From: Sesamum alatum
Lineage: Eukaryota > Streptophyta > Magnoliopsida > Lamiales > Pedaliaceae
DNA: 64,000 nucleotides
Direction of reading: 5' to 3'
NCBI GenBank assembly: GCA_034509735.1
Contig: JACGWO010000002.1
Coordinates: forward strand, 22,553,636 to 22,617,635
Of the stretch, positions 1 to 10,639 are shown in pieces. The notes beneath the pieces were generated by a model. The model was given only the letters and a program-made list of their open reading frames with translations, ran no database searches and was not told the DNA's origin. Numbering within the stretch: the first letter of the stretch is position 1; each line of letters starts with the position of its first letter. Both the position numbers and the translations under genes were made by a program.

Positions 1-34
1 AGTCTACAGACAATTCAATTGGTACCTTCATAAT

Positions 35-744
35 ATGCCAACCCTTGAAGAGCTTAAAGAGGTTGTGTTAGGCATTGACAGACACAGTGTTGCTGGTCCT
101 GATGGTTTTAACTCCGTCTTCTTTCAAGAATGCTGGGATTTTATCTTCCAGGACTTGCTGGAGGCTGTGCATGAGTTTTTTAGAGGAATCCCCATCCCTA
201 GAAGTTATACAGCCATAACCATTACACTGATACCCAAGAAAGACTCACCTTAATCCTGGACAGAGTATAGACTAATCTCTCTATGCAATGTGGCAAACAC
301 AATCATCACTAAACTGCTCTACAGAAAGATTACACAAGCTTTCCCCATTCTTATCTCCCCATATCAGAGTGCATTTGTCCCTGGCAGACTGATTAGTGAC
401 AACATCCTCCTTGCACAGGAGATAGTTCATGACCTTGATAGGAGATACAATAAAGGGAATCTGGTCATTAAGCTGGACATGCAGAAGGCGTATGATAGAA
501 TCAGTTGGCGGTTCCTATACACTGTGATGCACCATATGGGCTTCCCAACCAGTTTCATACATCTCATTCAACATTCCCTGGAAAATTGCTGGTTCACAGT
601 TTTGGTGAATGGGGAAACAAGCGGCTTCTTCAAATCTACCTAAGGATTGAGGCAAGGGGATCCTCTCTCCCCTGCATTGTTCATTCTGGTTGCGGAAGCA
701 CTATCAAGAGGGTTGGACCACCTTTTCCAGCCCTGGGAGTCATC
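35..744 (+). pseudogene. LINE ORF2 reverse transcriptase fragment
   Basis: Reading across two stops gives the usual non-LTR RT blocks: GPDGFNSVFFQ, then TLIPKK, a YRLISL block, SAFVPGRLISDN and the motif A block LDMQKAYDRISW with its catalytic Asp. Near 645-690 comes RQGDPLSPALFILVAEAL. The frame is broken by TAA at about 251 and again near 642. Right after 744 the sequence jumps to the C-terminal region, so motif C (YADD) and the thumb are gone. It would have copied LINE RNA at a nicked target; this copy cannot. Confidence 0.9.
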
Positions 745-754
745 CAAAGATTGA

Positions 755-1540
755 ACAACTCATGGCCAAATATTTTTGGGGTTCCAAGGAGGGGTAGAAG
801 AAAATACACTGGACTAAGTGGCACAATATCTGTTTTCCTACTGAAGAGGGAGGACTTGATGTCAGAAATCTCAGGGATGTGGTCGCCTCATTCTCTCATA
901 AGCTGTGGTGGAGATTCAGAGCTAACAACTCCTTGGGTTGTATTCCTCAGCAAAAAGTATTGCGAAAAATATCCCCTAGCTAATGTTAAAGTTACCAAGA
1001 ATGACTCCCCAATTTGGAAAAGGTTGTGTTCGGTGAGGGAGGAAGCCCACAAAAATATATTCTGGTCCTTGGGAAAAGGTGAGGTTGATTTCTGGCATGA
1101 CTGGTGGCTTCCAAACAGAACACGAGTTGAGATAACTAGGAACAACCACCTTGGCTACACTCTAGTCAAACAATTCTGGAGCGGTAGATTATGGAACACG
1201 AAAAAACTGCTACAGGTCCTGCCACAAGGGCTGATTAATAAAGTTAATATCAATATGGATAACAAGGACTTTATGCATTGGAAACTCTCCAGCAGTGGCA
1301 CATTTCCACATCCTCTGGTTGACACTTCTCACACCCTCCATATCCATCTTCTCCTGGAGACTCCTCAACAACTGGCTGCCAGTTGATAGCAGGCTGCCAG
1401 TTGATAGCAGGCTGCAAGAAAAAGGGATTCAACTGGCCTCTAATTGTTGTTGCTGCAATCAGGAGGACTCACTGATCCATTTATTCCTATCCTGCACGAA
1501 AACTACTCTAGTTTGGACCTACTTCGCCAACCGTTTCTAG
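755..1540 (+). pseudogene. LINE ORF2 C-terminal region with zf-RVT-like domain
   Basis: The segment starts with a MAKYFWGSKEG-like block, continues with EEGGLDVRNLRDVVASFSHKL in another frame, and then a W-rich stretch (FWHDWWLPN). It ends in a cysteine/histidine cluster (CCCCNQEDSLIHLFLSC at about 1444-1500) matching the zf-RVT zinc-binding domain of plant LINEs. Several frameshifts are needed to read through. An 18-bp in-frame duplication lies just before the zinc cluster. Confidence 0.8.
1376..1411 (+). repeat. 18-bp perfect tandem duplication inside LINE ORF2
   Basis: Two adjacent identical copies, 1376-1393 and 1394-1411, of CTGCCAGTTGATAGCAGG. The duplication is in frame and repeats LPVDSR. 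Replication slippage is the simplest cause. Confidence 0.95.
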
Positions 1541-1854
1541 GTGCCTCCCTCGCACTGAACAAATCTCAACACTTTGGCTTGCATGGAAAAGGACTGCTAC
1601 TTCTAAGATACACATTAGGGACATTATTCCTCCTTTGATATGTTGGTACATCTGGAATCTCTGTAATGAGGTGAGACATGAGGGAGGAATACTCAAACAT
1701 AGTACCATTATATCCAAGATTCTGTCACACCTCCATCTCTTTCACAAGAGAAATCTTCTAAAAGCTTCTCACATCAAAAGAGACACGCTGGTGGCAAGCT
1801 CCTTTAAAATACTGGCTCTTCCTAAGAAACAATCTCAACACATCAGTGTTGTCT

Positions 1855-2350
1855 CTTGGAAAAGACCCCCGGTGGGATGGGTGAAGCTCAACATAGATGG
1901 AGCTTCCAAAGGTAACCCGGGGCCGTCTGGTGCCAGAGGCATTCTTAGAGATCACTAGGGCCATGTCCTCTTTGCTTTTCAAGAGTATCTGGGCCACGCT
2001 TCAACCATACAAGAAGAGCTGCGAACACTTCTCAAAGGTCTTGAATTGTGCTCAGAGAGAGGCTTTCAAAGAATTTGGATCGAAGTCGATGCTACCTGCA
2101 TCGTCAAATTGATCTCAGGCCTGGCTCTAGGGGCCTGGATGCTCTAGAATACGCTACAACGTATCAGGGGACAACTTCAACAACTTGAGTACAACATATC
2201 TCACAATTTTAGAGAAGGAAACCAGGCAGCAGACCATTTGGCCAATCAAACTTGTTTGGAGGAGAATTCATATGTCCTGTCAGGTGACCAACTAAGGGGT
2301 GAGTTGAAAGGTATTGTACGTCTTGATAAACTGGGTTTACCATCCATTCG
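1855..2350 (+). pseudogene. LINE RNase H domain fragment
   Basis: A plant-type RNase H reads across stops and frameshifts: VGWVKLNIDGASKGNPGPSG with the first catalytic Asp, IQEEL with the Glu, WIEVDAT with the next Asp, and GNQAADHLANQTC with the last Asp. This domain removes RNA from the RNA:DNA hybrid during target-primed reverse transcription. The frame stops at about 1958 and later parts lie in other frames, so it is dead. Confidence 0.85.
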
Positions 2351-2849
2351 TATCTCTCTTAAGTAGTACCGTCGATTTCAGCCACCTTATGGAGATTGAA
2401 ACTGCTGGTACTATGATCTTTGCCTTCAACTGTCATACTTTCGTTTTGCTTGCTGGTTTTGCCTTACTATGCGTTTGCTGTTTTGCTAATTTGACAAGTT
2501 GTGATGTCTGTTGTTGTCTGCCTACTGTTCGGGTACCTATGTTTCTTGCCGTTGCTATCTCTTTTCTATTATGATGGCTACCCAGAATTTTGCTGGTTTG
2601 ACTAGTTGTGATAGATGTTGTTGTCTCTTTCTTGCTTGGGTTCCTATGGTTTTGCTATTGATTCTTTATTTGCTATTATGATGGCTACCCGAAGTTTTGC
2701 ACATTTGACTATATGGGCACTGTGCTTTAAACTGTTTGGAACGAACTTTTTGACATGCAGGAATCCCTCGCCCATATAGTCCTTTTGTCAGGGTTTTTAC
2801 ACCCAGATTTCCTTAGATTTTTGTATTTTTCATTTTTTGATCCTTTTGT

Positions 2850-2960
2850 CAATTGTAAGGGAGTAATACTCCTCGTTTATTGCATTCTGGATCGATGTAA
2901 GGGAGTAGTACTCCTTATTTATGCTTTCCTAGAATTTTTAGGGAGTTAGTACTCCCCGTT
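2850..2960 (+). repeat. LINE 3' UTR iterated quasi-palindromes
   Basis: Three copies of an AAGGGAGTAGTACTCCTT-type motif lie at 2857-2873, 2899-2916 and 2940-2957. Each is GGAGTA-G-TACTCC or a close variant and could fold as a small hairpin. The second LINE carries the same series at 8723-9103, so this belongs to the LINE family. Confidence 0.85.
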
Positions 2961-3059
2961 GTAAATTCATTCCTGTTTTATGTTAATAGAGAATGGACGA
3001 GGACTCCGAAAAGCTCCTCCCACCACTAAGGTGGTTTAACTAAAAATAAAATAAAATAA

Positions 3060-4540
3060 TGGGTACTTTTGAACTTTAAAATCTCGTCGAGGAAAAGCTT
3101 CAAACAAGAAATGGTTCTTGCAAAATCTTGATATCCCCTCAAATTCTTTGGTATTTATTTATAAACGAGTATAGATTAATTTGGATTAGTAGTTTATTAG
3201 AAGAAGAAGTTTAAAATTAGTAGAAGTAGAACTAGAAAAAATTTCCACAAAAAAGAATTCTTGCTAATTAAAATCTTTACAAAAAAATTATCTCCACTAA
3301 ATATGAGAAAATTTATTATTGTGACAAAATAAAATTTTTTATCACTAAATATATATAATTATATCCACTAAAATTTATTAAAAAAATTTGTTGATGAATT
3401 TATTCTTGTAGTGACAAAAAAATAGCTATTGTCTCCTCCTAATATTTTCTCTCTCATATATATATTTTTTAAGTTTTTGTTTCGATGAAAATTCTTGATT
3501 TTCAATCTCTGAGCTCACAACTTTTACAACACATTTCCTTAATATATGATTTTTCACATGTCAATTATCTGTAGGTGCAATAGGAGATGGAGCAGGGGTT
3601 TAGAATAGAGGATCCGGAGCCATATAGGTCTATGTAGAAACCACACATATCATAACCAGTTTTAAGTTGTTTTTCCTCTTCACACACTTTGTATCAATTA
3701 GAAAACTACGAACGGGTGCTTTCGGCGGATGATGTGGTCGAGTTTTCGAACCGTCCAAGGACAACCCAACTCTTGACAGTTCCAACTAAGGACTATCATT
3801 GCTCCCGCGAGGTTGCGTAGCAACCACTGCCAATAAACTTTCTACATCCATAGGCATGCGACGTCTTACAGTGTGTTTGATTGATCGCAACCTTCTTATC
3901 AGCGAAATAGAGGCTTTCCTTTTTCGTTGGTTGGGAGCTTTCCGGTTTAGGGTTCAGCTAGTGTATTCTCGTTTGGTTTATGGCTTAACGGGTTAGAATC
4001 TGAAAATGTGAGAGGGACTGTGAATAGGTTACTAAAGACTTCCCTGGAGAAGGACGGAAGGTCTTCTCGACTCGGAAAACCACACAACCAGAGAAAAGAA
4101 TGATTGATGGGAAAAAAATGGAATACAATGAAAATGAAATAAGAAAAGCAAAAAACAGGCAGCAAAAGAATAAAACAAATGGGAGAGAGGATCTGTGGGC
4201 GCTGCTTGAAACAAGCCGCAATGCAACAGAGTGGTGGCAAGCCGAAAACGTCGGGAAAGACACTCAGGGGACGCTCACTCGAGAGACAGGAACTGTCATA
4301 CGAGACTTCACCGAGAATCGTGCAAGAAATTTCTAGTTAGTGTTTTGTAGTCTTCAAATATTTATTTATATGCAGAAAGCTCTAAAGGTGAGTGGGCCCA
4401 CGGCTTAAAAGCCTTTCAAACTTCTCTTCCATTTGGTCAATCTATCTCGAAAAAAACTTCCCATTCTTTTTTTTTTTGTTAAAAAAAAAAAAAAAAACTT
4501 CCCATTCTAAAAGGGCTTGAATATGAGATATATTATGTAT
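3060..4540. other. AT-rich unannotated stretch
   Basis: No coding region I recognise. Minus-strand CACTACAAGAA at 3403-3413 resembles a CACTA transposon end. At 4455-4508 the 13-mer AACTTCCCATTCT is repeated on both sides of a T-run/A-run. The longest open stretch (4100-4336, 78 codons, Lys/Asn/Glu-rich) matches nothing I know and has no supporting features. Confidence 0.5.
3403..3413 (-). repeat. Possible CACTA-type transposon terminus
   Basis: Read on the minus strand this is CACTACAAGAA, the common plant CACTA terminal sequence, and further cactaaat-like motifs lie within 150 bp. No partner terminus or transposase is visible, so it may be a remnant or chance. Confidence 0.25.
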
Positions 4541-4820
4541 ATCATGGCGAATGCTTTTCTGTAATTAAGTAATTACTTTTGTGTACCATAACATGTTATA
4601 TTCTTTGTTCAACATTATATGCCTATAATTCCATTTCACACTTGACGCTGCCCTTTATTAATTTTTAAAATTATCACAAAATCATGGCGAATGCTTTTCT
4701 GTAATTGAGTAATTACTTTTGTGTACCATAACATGTTATATTCTTTGTTCAATATTGTATGCTTATAAGTATATTTTACACTTGACGCCGCGCTTTATTA
4801 ATTTTTAAAGTTATCATTAA
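4541..4820. repeat. 140-bp tandem duplication (2 copies)
   Basis: 4541-4680 and 4681-4820 are two head-to-tail copies beginning ATCATGGCGAATGCTTTTCT, with roughly ten scattered differences. The second unit runs into the dispersed repeat that starts near 4760. Confidence 0.9.
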
Positions 4821-5035
4821 AAATTTCAAATGGAGTCCAAAATTTTTTGCACAAAGGGACCATTCAACTAGCCGTTGTTAAATATTAACGGATGATCATT
4901 TTTTAAGGCAAAATTACAATATTGGTTCCATAGAACTGAGCTATTTTAATTTTGGTTCCCGCACTTTATGATATTCTACTTTCCGTTATAGGTTCCATTA
5001 AAAATTGCACTACTAATCCAAAAACATATTAAATT
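4760..5035 (+). repeat. Dispersed non-coding repeat, left arm
   Basis: It aligns with the reverse complement of 9650-9960: for example AAAAATTTCAAATGG, then TGCACAAA, then a TTGGTYCCATA block and CTAATCCAAAAAC. Inside, two diverged subunits of about 70 bp (TTRGTCCCATA...GGTCATTT...) seem related to each other. This could be a non-autonomous DNA element or long terminal inverted repeats; the family is not identified. Confidence 0.6.
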
Positions 5036-5661
5036 TACTCATTTATTTATTCTGCCATTAGTTCACAACCCATAGAATTCCACGTTGTTGTTAGCTGGTA
5101 AATTTGGAGGAAAAATCACCATTGACCCTGACGTGCGTGGAATGTTTAGAAATTGGGTTGGTGATTGAACCGGATGAATAATCGGGTCACTTGTCCAATG
5201 AGTCCAAACAGATTGAAAGTATCAGTTGATCGGAATATATTATATATAGATACATATATATCTATATATTTGTAACATATCAATAAATTATATATCAATT
5301 GATTAAATAAATACATTTATAACAATAATGTATAAAATGGTACAATTATAAACAATAACAATCTAAAATAGTTTCACAATAAAACAAAACAAAACTCTTG
5401 GAGGAAGCAAATTACACCAAAATTTAAACTAACAAAAAAATTTAAAATTTAAAGCTCCACAAACTCTTGAAACTTGAATACTTTGTTGCTTCCCTTTTTG
5501 AATCAAACAAAGGTAGGAACTGGTGCCTCCGTAGTTTTGTTTTCTGTTTTTAAGAAAAGCTCAAAAAGGATTGCAGGAAGGAGAAAAGAGTAGATAAAGA
5601 AGAAGAAGGAAAGAAAAGCATAAGTCAAACTTGAACACTTTAGACTATATATATGAAAAAG
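5036..5661. other. AT-rich spacer
   Basis: No coding signal. The end (about 5625-5661) has a motif that recurs at 8408-8445 and 9229-9271 (TTTAG..TATA.AT.TGGAAAAG), showing that the solo LTR and LINE 2 inserted into one older repeat. The TSD of the solo LTR (AAAAG) is at 5657-5661. Confidence 0.5.
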
Positions 5662-8398
5662 TGAAAGCAAGTTGATCGATCCGGGAACGCGATGGAAGCG
5701 TGAAAAATGCAAAACAAAAATGGTATAGACCGGATTCAAGGGGCGTGCCCCCTGAATTGTTCCCAGACTACCGGTGTATAAATCGTAGAGATATACATAA
5801 AACATCTAGATCTACGATCTAGGCTATGGAATTAAAGAGAAAAACAAACATACAATTAAAATTTACCCTTGTTGTTTTCTCGTAAGGGCTACATGCATTG
5901 TTCCTTTCTCTCCAAGATCCGGCGTTCGTCCACGTAAAGATTCAATGTAGGAGCCCTCTAATATCGTCCACACCATACTGGAGTTGTGAGATTCGTTCTC
6001 GTGCTAGCAAGAACCGAATCCGTGGAAGAGAGATCCAAAAACTACATTATTGATTAGTGTATTTTTCGATCTACCTTGTTCTTGACTGTATTCTAAACCA
6101 AGAAGAACTTGAGAAAAAGGAGAGAGAGTAGAACAAAATTTTCAAAGATGTTAGAGAGAGAAATCGGCTAGAGAGCATGGAGAAGAGTTATGTAGAAGTG
6201 GAAATGTAAGTGGGAGATATAGAAGGAGACTTAGTCTCCAAGGAAACTTCCATATATCTCCCCAACAACCTCCATACACCTATCCACTTTCCCTCTACTT
6301 CTCACACACGAAAATAAGCCTCATTTTAAGCCTCATAGCAGATTTTTCCACTCTAAAACAAAGGTAAGTTGACCTTGATAAAGTCAACATGGGCTAGGCT
6401 TGGTGCATATGGACCGGGCTCAATTAATTTGTCCAATAAATTAAAATAGAGCCTAAATACTAATTATATTAAATTTATTATTTAATCTAATTAAATAAAA
6501 TACCCAACAAAGAAAGCCAAGTGAATATTTAATTCACTTAAATATTCACAAGCCCAAAATCCAGTTAATTAATTAAATGAATCCAATCAACTTAAACAAT
6601 GAAGCCCAAACAATTATAATTAGTCCAACTAATTTTTTCTAGCCCATTTCTAATTAATGAATTGAACCCACTAATTAGAATCAGTAGTACTAATTAATTA
6701 ATTCAACCCACTAATTAATTATCCCAAGCCCCTTTAAAATTAATCGAATTAATTTCAAGGCCAAATAAAATATTTAATTAATCTAATTAATTATTTTGGA
6801 TCATCCATCCAATGGATAACTCCACATAAATAAGCCAATCATTTATGCTCTCCAATAATAAATTTAATTTAATTAAATTAATTCTCCTCCTTCGGAATTA
6901 ATTCCATCACTTCCCAGTGATTTGTGTGTAATTAATTCTTTAGGTTCACCCTCAGCTAAACTTGGGCGTCTGACTAACATAAATATTTTTGATTAACCTA
7001 TAACCCGAAATAGCCTGTTACCATGAGTGACCATCTAGAAACAGTTCATGGCACTAGAGACTTGGTGTAACCCTGCGCTAAGTAGAACTACTACGTGCCA
7101 TTTTGCCTGCGCATCACAAAAACAAAAAAACATTCTACGAGTTACTACGAACCCCCTCCAGGAGTCCCCCCTCCATCTGTATGACCGAACCCGTCAGCAA
7201 GGACGTTAAGAAAACTGATCGAAGCCTTCCGAAAGATTACCCAAATTCAGAAATTGCTCCAGACACCCAGCAAAACCATCAATGTAATAGGATGACCCTT
7301 GCCGGTACAACTCATCAGCGTGCTCCTGCAAATTCTTGTACATAGTGGCTCCGAAAGATAAACCACTGATTACTCACCAAAACACCTCTATTATTTCATC
7401 CCACTTTTATTTCGTCATTCTTCATATGATTAATATAGGATACACCTTAATTATTACAATTTCACACTTCCTAGATGCTCCCATGGCGTGAACATTTAGG
7501 CTCCAAGTTCCATGTAGGTATGGTCATATTGTTGATCGACTCCAACCTTAGTCTAGGGCATGGAATTGGACGTTGGTTCCCATCCTTGACTAGACATCTA
7601 TGCTTCATACTCGAGATGAGTTTATTCTATTGATTGACGTAGGAAATCCCTTCCGACTCAATCAATCTCTATCGCCATAGACTTTTAGAGTCTAAACCAT
7701 CTCAGAGCGCATAGGAGATGTTCTTGTCACGATACTGACAGGGGATAGATTCTTTCTTGGAATCACTGTCCTCGCTACATACTCCGACTGCACTTGACAA
7801 TGCTTATGTGACCATACCTCATGATACAGTCACAACTTGTCAAATCCAAGATACAACCTTCGTATGCACGTGACTGCCATGTTTCCTCAAGTCCGAGGAC
7901 TAACCCCAAACTGTCAGAATTGGAAAATCCGGTCATACCGACCAAGCCTCTAAGGCTTCCATATGACGATTCTCGCGAGTCAATTCAGTCTGTTGACTAC
8001 CTTGCCAACTAACCCACTAAAATTACATAGATGACCTATGTCTGGCACTAATGAAACTTGTCACTCACAAGTGAATGCAATAATTAGTGCAGGTCTCTAT
8101 AAGACACTCGATTCTTTTCTCAAGGTCTTCGGCTTGGAACATTTCATACCTTCCCTCAAAAATTGGTTTCATAGCCGTCAACCTATGCGTAGCCCAACTC
8201 CACGAGTTTAACAATTCGGTCTGTGGGCATTTGTTGAGACATCGAAAGACCATTCAATGTGAGTAGTAAGCACAACAAACACCTAAACCTATGATGAATA
8301 CTTACTTTATTCATTAGTATAATATTACTTTGATAAAGATTGACGAATGGTTTCCAAGATAGCCAATTAAATTGACTTTCTGGTCACCTATTCTGATA
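5662..8398 (-). mobile_element. Solo copia LTR (minus), with internal foreign insert
   Basis: It begins TGAAAGCAAG and ends GGTCACCTATTCTGATA, matching the reversed termini of the other LTRs here (TGAAAG...CCTATTCTAACA). Internal blocks shared with them include the GGCACTAGAGACT segment near 7050 and GTGAACATTTAGGCTC near 7485. No primer site, gag or polypurine tract is attached. It is flanked by AAAAG at 5657-5661 and 8398-8402 (end placement uncertain by 1 bp). It is about 400 bp longer than its relatives because of the insert at 7073-7480. Confidence 0.85.
7073..7480. mobile_element. About 400-bp unrelated insert within the solo LTR
   Basis: In other LTRs here the GGCACTAGAGACTAGGTG block is followed almost at once by GTGAACATTTAGGCTC. 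In this copy about 400 bp lie between them. On the minus strand 7210-7356 reads as a stop-free stretch starting MYKNLQEHADELYRQG, whose composition looks protein-like. I do not recognise it. It could be a captured exon fragment or part of another transposon. No clean target duplication was seen. Confidence 0.55.
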
Positions 8399-8464
8399 AA
8401 AGTTTAAGTCAAAGTTTAGACTATGAATGTAGAAAAGCTTAAGTCAAAGCCTATTATCCCTCAC

Positions 8465-9196
8465 ACATATTTACAGGGAAGGAACCAAGCTGCTGATTAT
8501 TTTGCTAATGAAGCCTGTTCCTCACGACAATTTGGCATCCTCACCAAGGAACAAATTACAAGTGAACTCAAAGGTATTATCAATCTTGAACCTTTTCCCT
8601 CCCCTATATCAGAATTTGATGGAGAAGTATTACTAGTTTCATTTATTTTTGAATATCTGAAATTAGTGAGTACTATTTTTTGTATGGTGTTACTATTTCT
8701 CATTCATTTTGTGCATACTTGCAAGGGAATAGTACTCCTTATTTACTTGCTTTTATTTTTTGGTTTGTATATAAACACTAACTTTTGTAAGGGAGTAGTA
8801 CTCCTTATTTACGCTTTCCCTTATCTTGCTATCTTTGGTAGAACTGTGTTATCAACTTTTGATGCAGGTACTAAAACCCTCATTGAACTACTGCAAGCAA
8901 GATATAAAAGCCCTGTGCTATATAGATGTTATTGCTTTAGGGCTATTTTTTATCAGGGAGTAGCAACCCTCATTTATGCTTTCATTGTCTTAATCTATAA
9001 GGGAGTAGTACTCCTTGTTTATGTTTCGTTCACTGACGGTTGTAAGGGAGTAGTACTCCTTATTTATGGTTTTCTAGAGGAAACTATGGAGTCAGTACTC
9101 CCCGTTGTATATTGACCTATTTTTGAAGTAATTTTGAAGGGACGGGGACCCCGAATAGCTCCTCTCACCTCCGGGTGATTACTTTAATTAAAAAAA
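8465..9196 (+). mobile_element. 5'-truncated LINE with target-site duplication
   Basis: It starts in the last RNase H block (GRNQAADYFANEAC) and runs through a 3' UTR with the same quasi-palindrome series as the LINE at 1-3059 to an A-rich tail. It is bracketed by AAAGCCTATTATCCC at 8446-8460 and AAAGCCTATTGTCCC at 9196-9210 (one mismatch), as expected for target-primed reverse transcription. The stop-free 8423-9115 frame is mostly 3' UTR and should not be taken as a 230-residue protein. Confidence 0.9.
8720..9105 (+). repeat. LINE 2 3' UTR quasi-palindrome array
   Basis: Six copies, full or degraded: 8723-8740, 8789-8806, 8955-8970, 8999-9016, 9044-9061 and 9089-9103. The consensus AAGGGAGTAGTACTCCTT can form a stem GGAGU/ACUCC with a 3-nt loop. 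Spacing varies (about 30-150 bp), so this is an interspersed series, not a simple tandem array. Confidence 0.9.
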
Positions 9197-9214
9197 AAGC
9201 CTATTGTCCCACAT

Positions 9215-9649
9215 TGGAAAAGTATAAATAAAGCTTAAACATTTTTAGGTTATAAATATGGAAAAGCTTAAGAATATAACCTTTCTTTAAAAAAAAAAAA
9301 GCCAAAAACCGATCTTTACCAGTTATCAACTCACCAGTTTTCATCGCTTTTGGCCGATTTTGATCAGTTCTCATCGGCTTTGACCATAGTAATTTTTGTC
9401 CTATGAACTGGCCCGAACACATGGTCGCTTCTCGGTTGAATCGGTCGATCTGGTTTGGCTATGAAAATACTGCACGCATGTAGTTAAAAGCCAAACTAAC
9501 CGTCCCAACAATCAAAAATAAATTTTAAATGCTAAATCATCTAGTAATCCTCTAGAAGATCTCATCAAATCCACCCAAAAATCACCAGCTAACAACCAAA
9601 TGATATCATGTAGGTTGTACTGTTGGTTTACAATAACGAAATGCCAAAA
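9215..9649. other. Spacer without recognised gene
   Basis: The sequence continues the old host repeat (GTCCCACATTGGAAAAG at 9206-9222, then TTTAGG..TATAAATATGGAAAAGC). An A-rich run and a stretch rich in CGGTY motifs follow. No coding or RNA gene signal found. Confidence 0.5.
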
Positions 9650-9960
9650 AGGACCAAATCTGTTATGGTTTTGGACTAATGATGCAAATTTTAAAATGTG
9701 GCGAAAAATATAATTTCATAAAGCGTGGGATCAAAGTTGAAATGATCCATTATTATGGGACCAATGTTGCAATTTTACCACTTTTGACCCACTAATTGCT
9801 TGGGGCACTTGACTTTCACATGTTGGTCATGTTGATGGCGGTTAATGGGAGGGGCCTTTTGTGCAACAATTTTGGTCACCATTTGAAATTTTTAATGGGA
9901 CGTGGAGTTGATTTAAATCTCGTAAAATGTGACATCAAGTATAAAATGACCCTATCCTAT
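9650..9960 (-). repeat. Dispersed non-coding repeat, right arm (inverted)
   Basis: Reverse complement matches 4760-5035 over most of its length with scattered differences. The two arms face each other about 4.6 kb apart, flanking the solo LTR and LINE 2. Confidence 0.6.
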
Positions 9961-10145
9961 GGGACTAACTCTGGAATATCGCCTAAACTACCTTAGTTAA
10001 GTAATTTCAACTTATTAGGGTTTCATAGACAATATCCTCGAACTAGCGTGCAAAATAAAAGTGGTAATCCGTTATATTAAATTAGTTAAAAATTATACGT
10101 ATAACATAATGACATTATGGAATCTATACTTATTTTGGCTTATAT

Positions 10146-10450
10146 CACTACATAAAGAATGTGTGTTAGCAACAAGTTCTTGTGACGGACTTTTAAGAAC
10201 ATGATTACAATTCAAATTTTTGATAGAGTTCAAGACGGTCAAAAAGACGTAGCAGGGAACCCCGTTGCGAAAACTATTGCTGCACAAAAAAGGTATATGT
10301 CGCAATACTTTTCAATAGGAGTCTAAATCAATCGCAAACACTATCATTGGACCAACGAGGTTATTAACACTTCACAATAATGTTTATGAAGGATTTGCGA
10401 CAAGACACAATTTAAAGGAGAACACTCGGATTATCTCCTCCAACTTGTGC
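10146..10450 (+). mobile_element. Possible CACTA-like 5' end
   Basis: It begins CACTACATAAAG, followed by scattered GCAAC/GTCGC/TTGCGAC motifs (about 10175, 10265, 10298, 10330, 10393) like the subterminal repeats of CACTA elements. No transposase and no matching 3' terminus were found. 9961-10145 and 10451-10639 show nothing recognisable. Confidence 0.3.
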
Positions 10451-10639
10451 ACATTGAAACCCCACTACTCAATTGGCACACAAATTTGCCTCCAAGATGT
10501 CTAATGGAGTCTTTCGGTCATGCCATAAGACCCCTACAAGAGCCTGTTTCGCATTTTTTCAGTCCTCCCAACAATTCTCTTAGGTTGCTGCCATACATAA
10601 TGTATTTGAATTGGCATTTCAAGTAAGACTCACCTTATG

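Larger units (their letters stand above)
1..3059 (+). mobile_element. Degenerate LINE (plant L1-like), 5' end outside window
   Basis: In order it shows non-LTR reverse transcriptase, a C-terminal cysteine-rich domain, an RNase H domain, a 3' UTR with hairpin-like repeats and an (AAAAT)n-type tail at about 3040-3059. That order, with a terminal RNase H, is typical of plant L1-clade ORF2. Several stops and frameshifts, and a deletion near 745-755 that removes the RT YADD motif, make it inactive. No 5' UTR or ORF1 is visible because the window starts inside RT. Confidence 0.9.

Noticed and set aside
4100..4336. 78-codon frame as a host gene
   Set aside because: No domain or homologue I recognise; low-complexity Lys/Asn/Glu content in AT-rich DNA.
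8720..9105. CRISPR-like spaced repeats
   Set aside because: Plant nuclear LINE 3' UTR; spacing irregular, repeats degenerate, no cas genes.
8423..9115. 230-codon frame in LINE 2
   Set aside because: Only the first part is RNase H; the rest is 3' UTR with repeats that happen to stay open.
9206..9240. GTCCCACATTGG followed by TATAAATA, resembling the plant snRNA upstream element (RTCCCACATCG)
   Set aside because: One mismatch, spacing to TATA too short (about 10 bp), and no snRNA sequence downstream; part of an older repeat.
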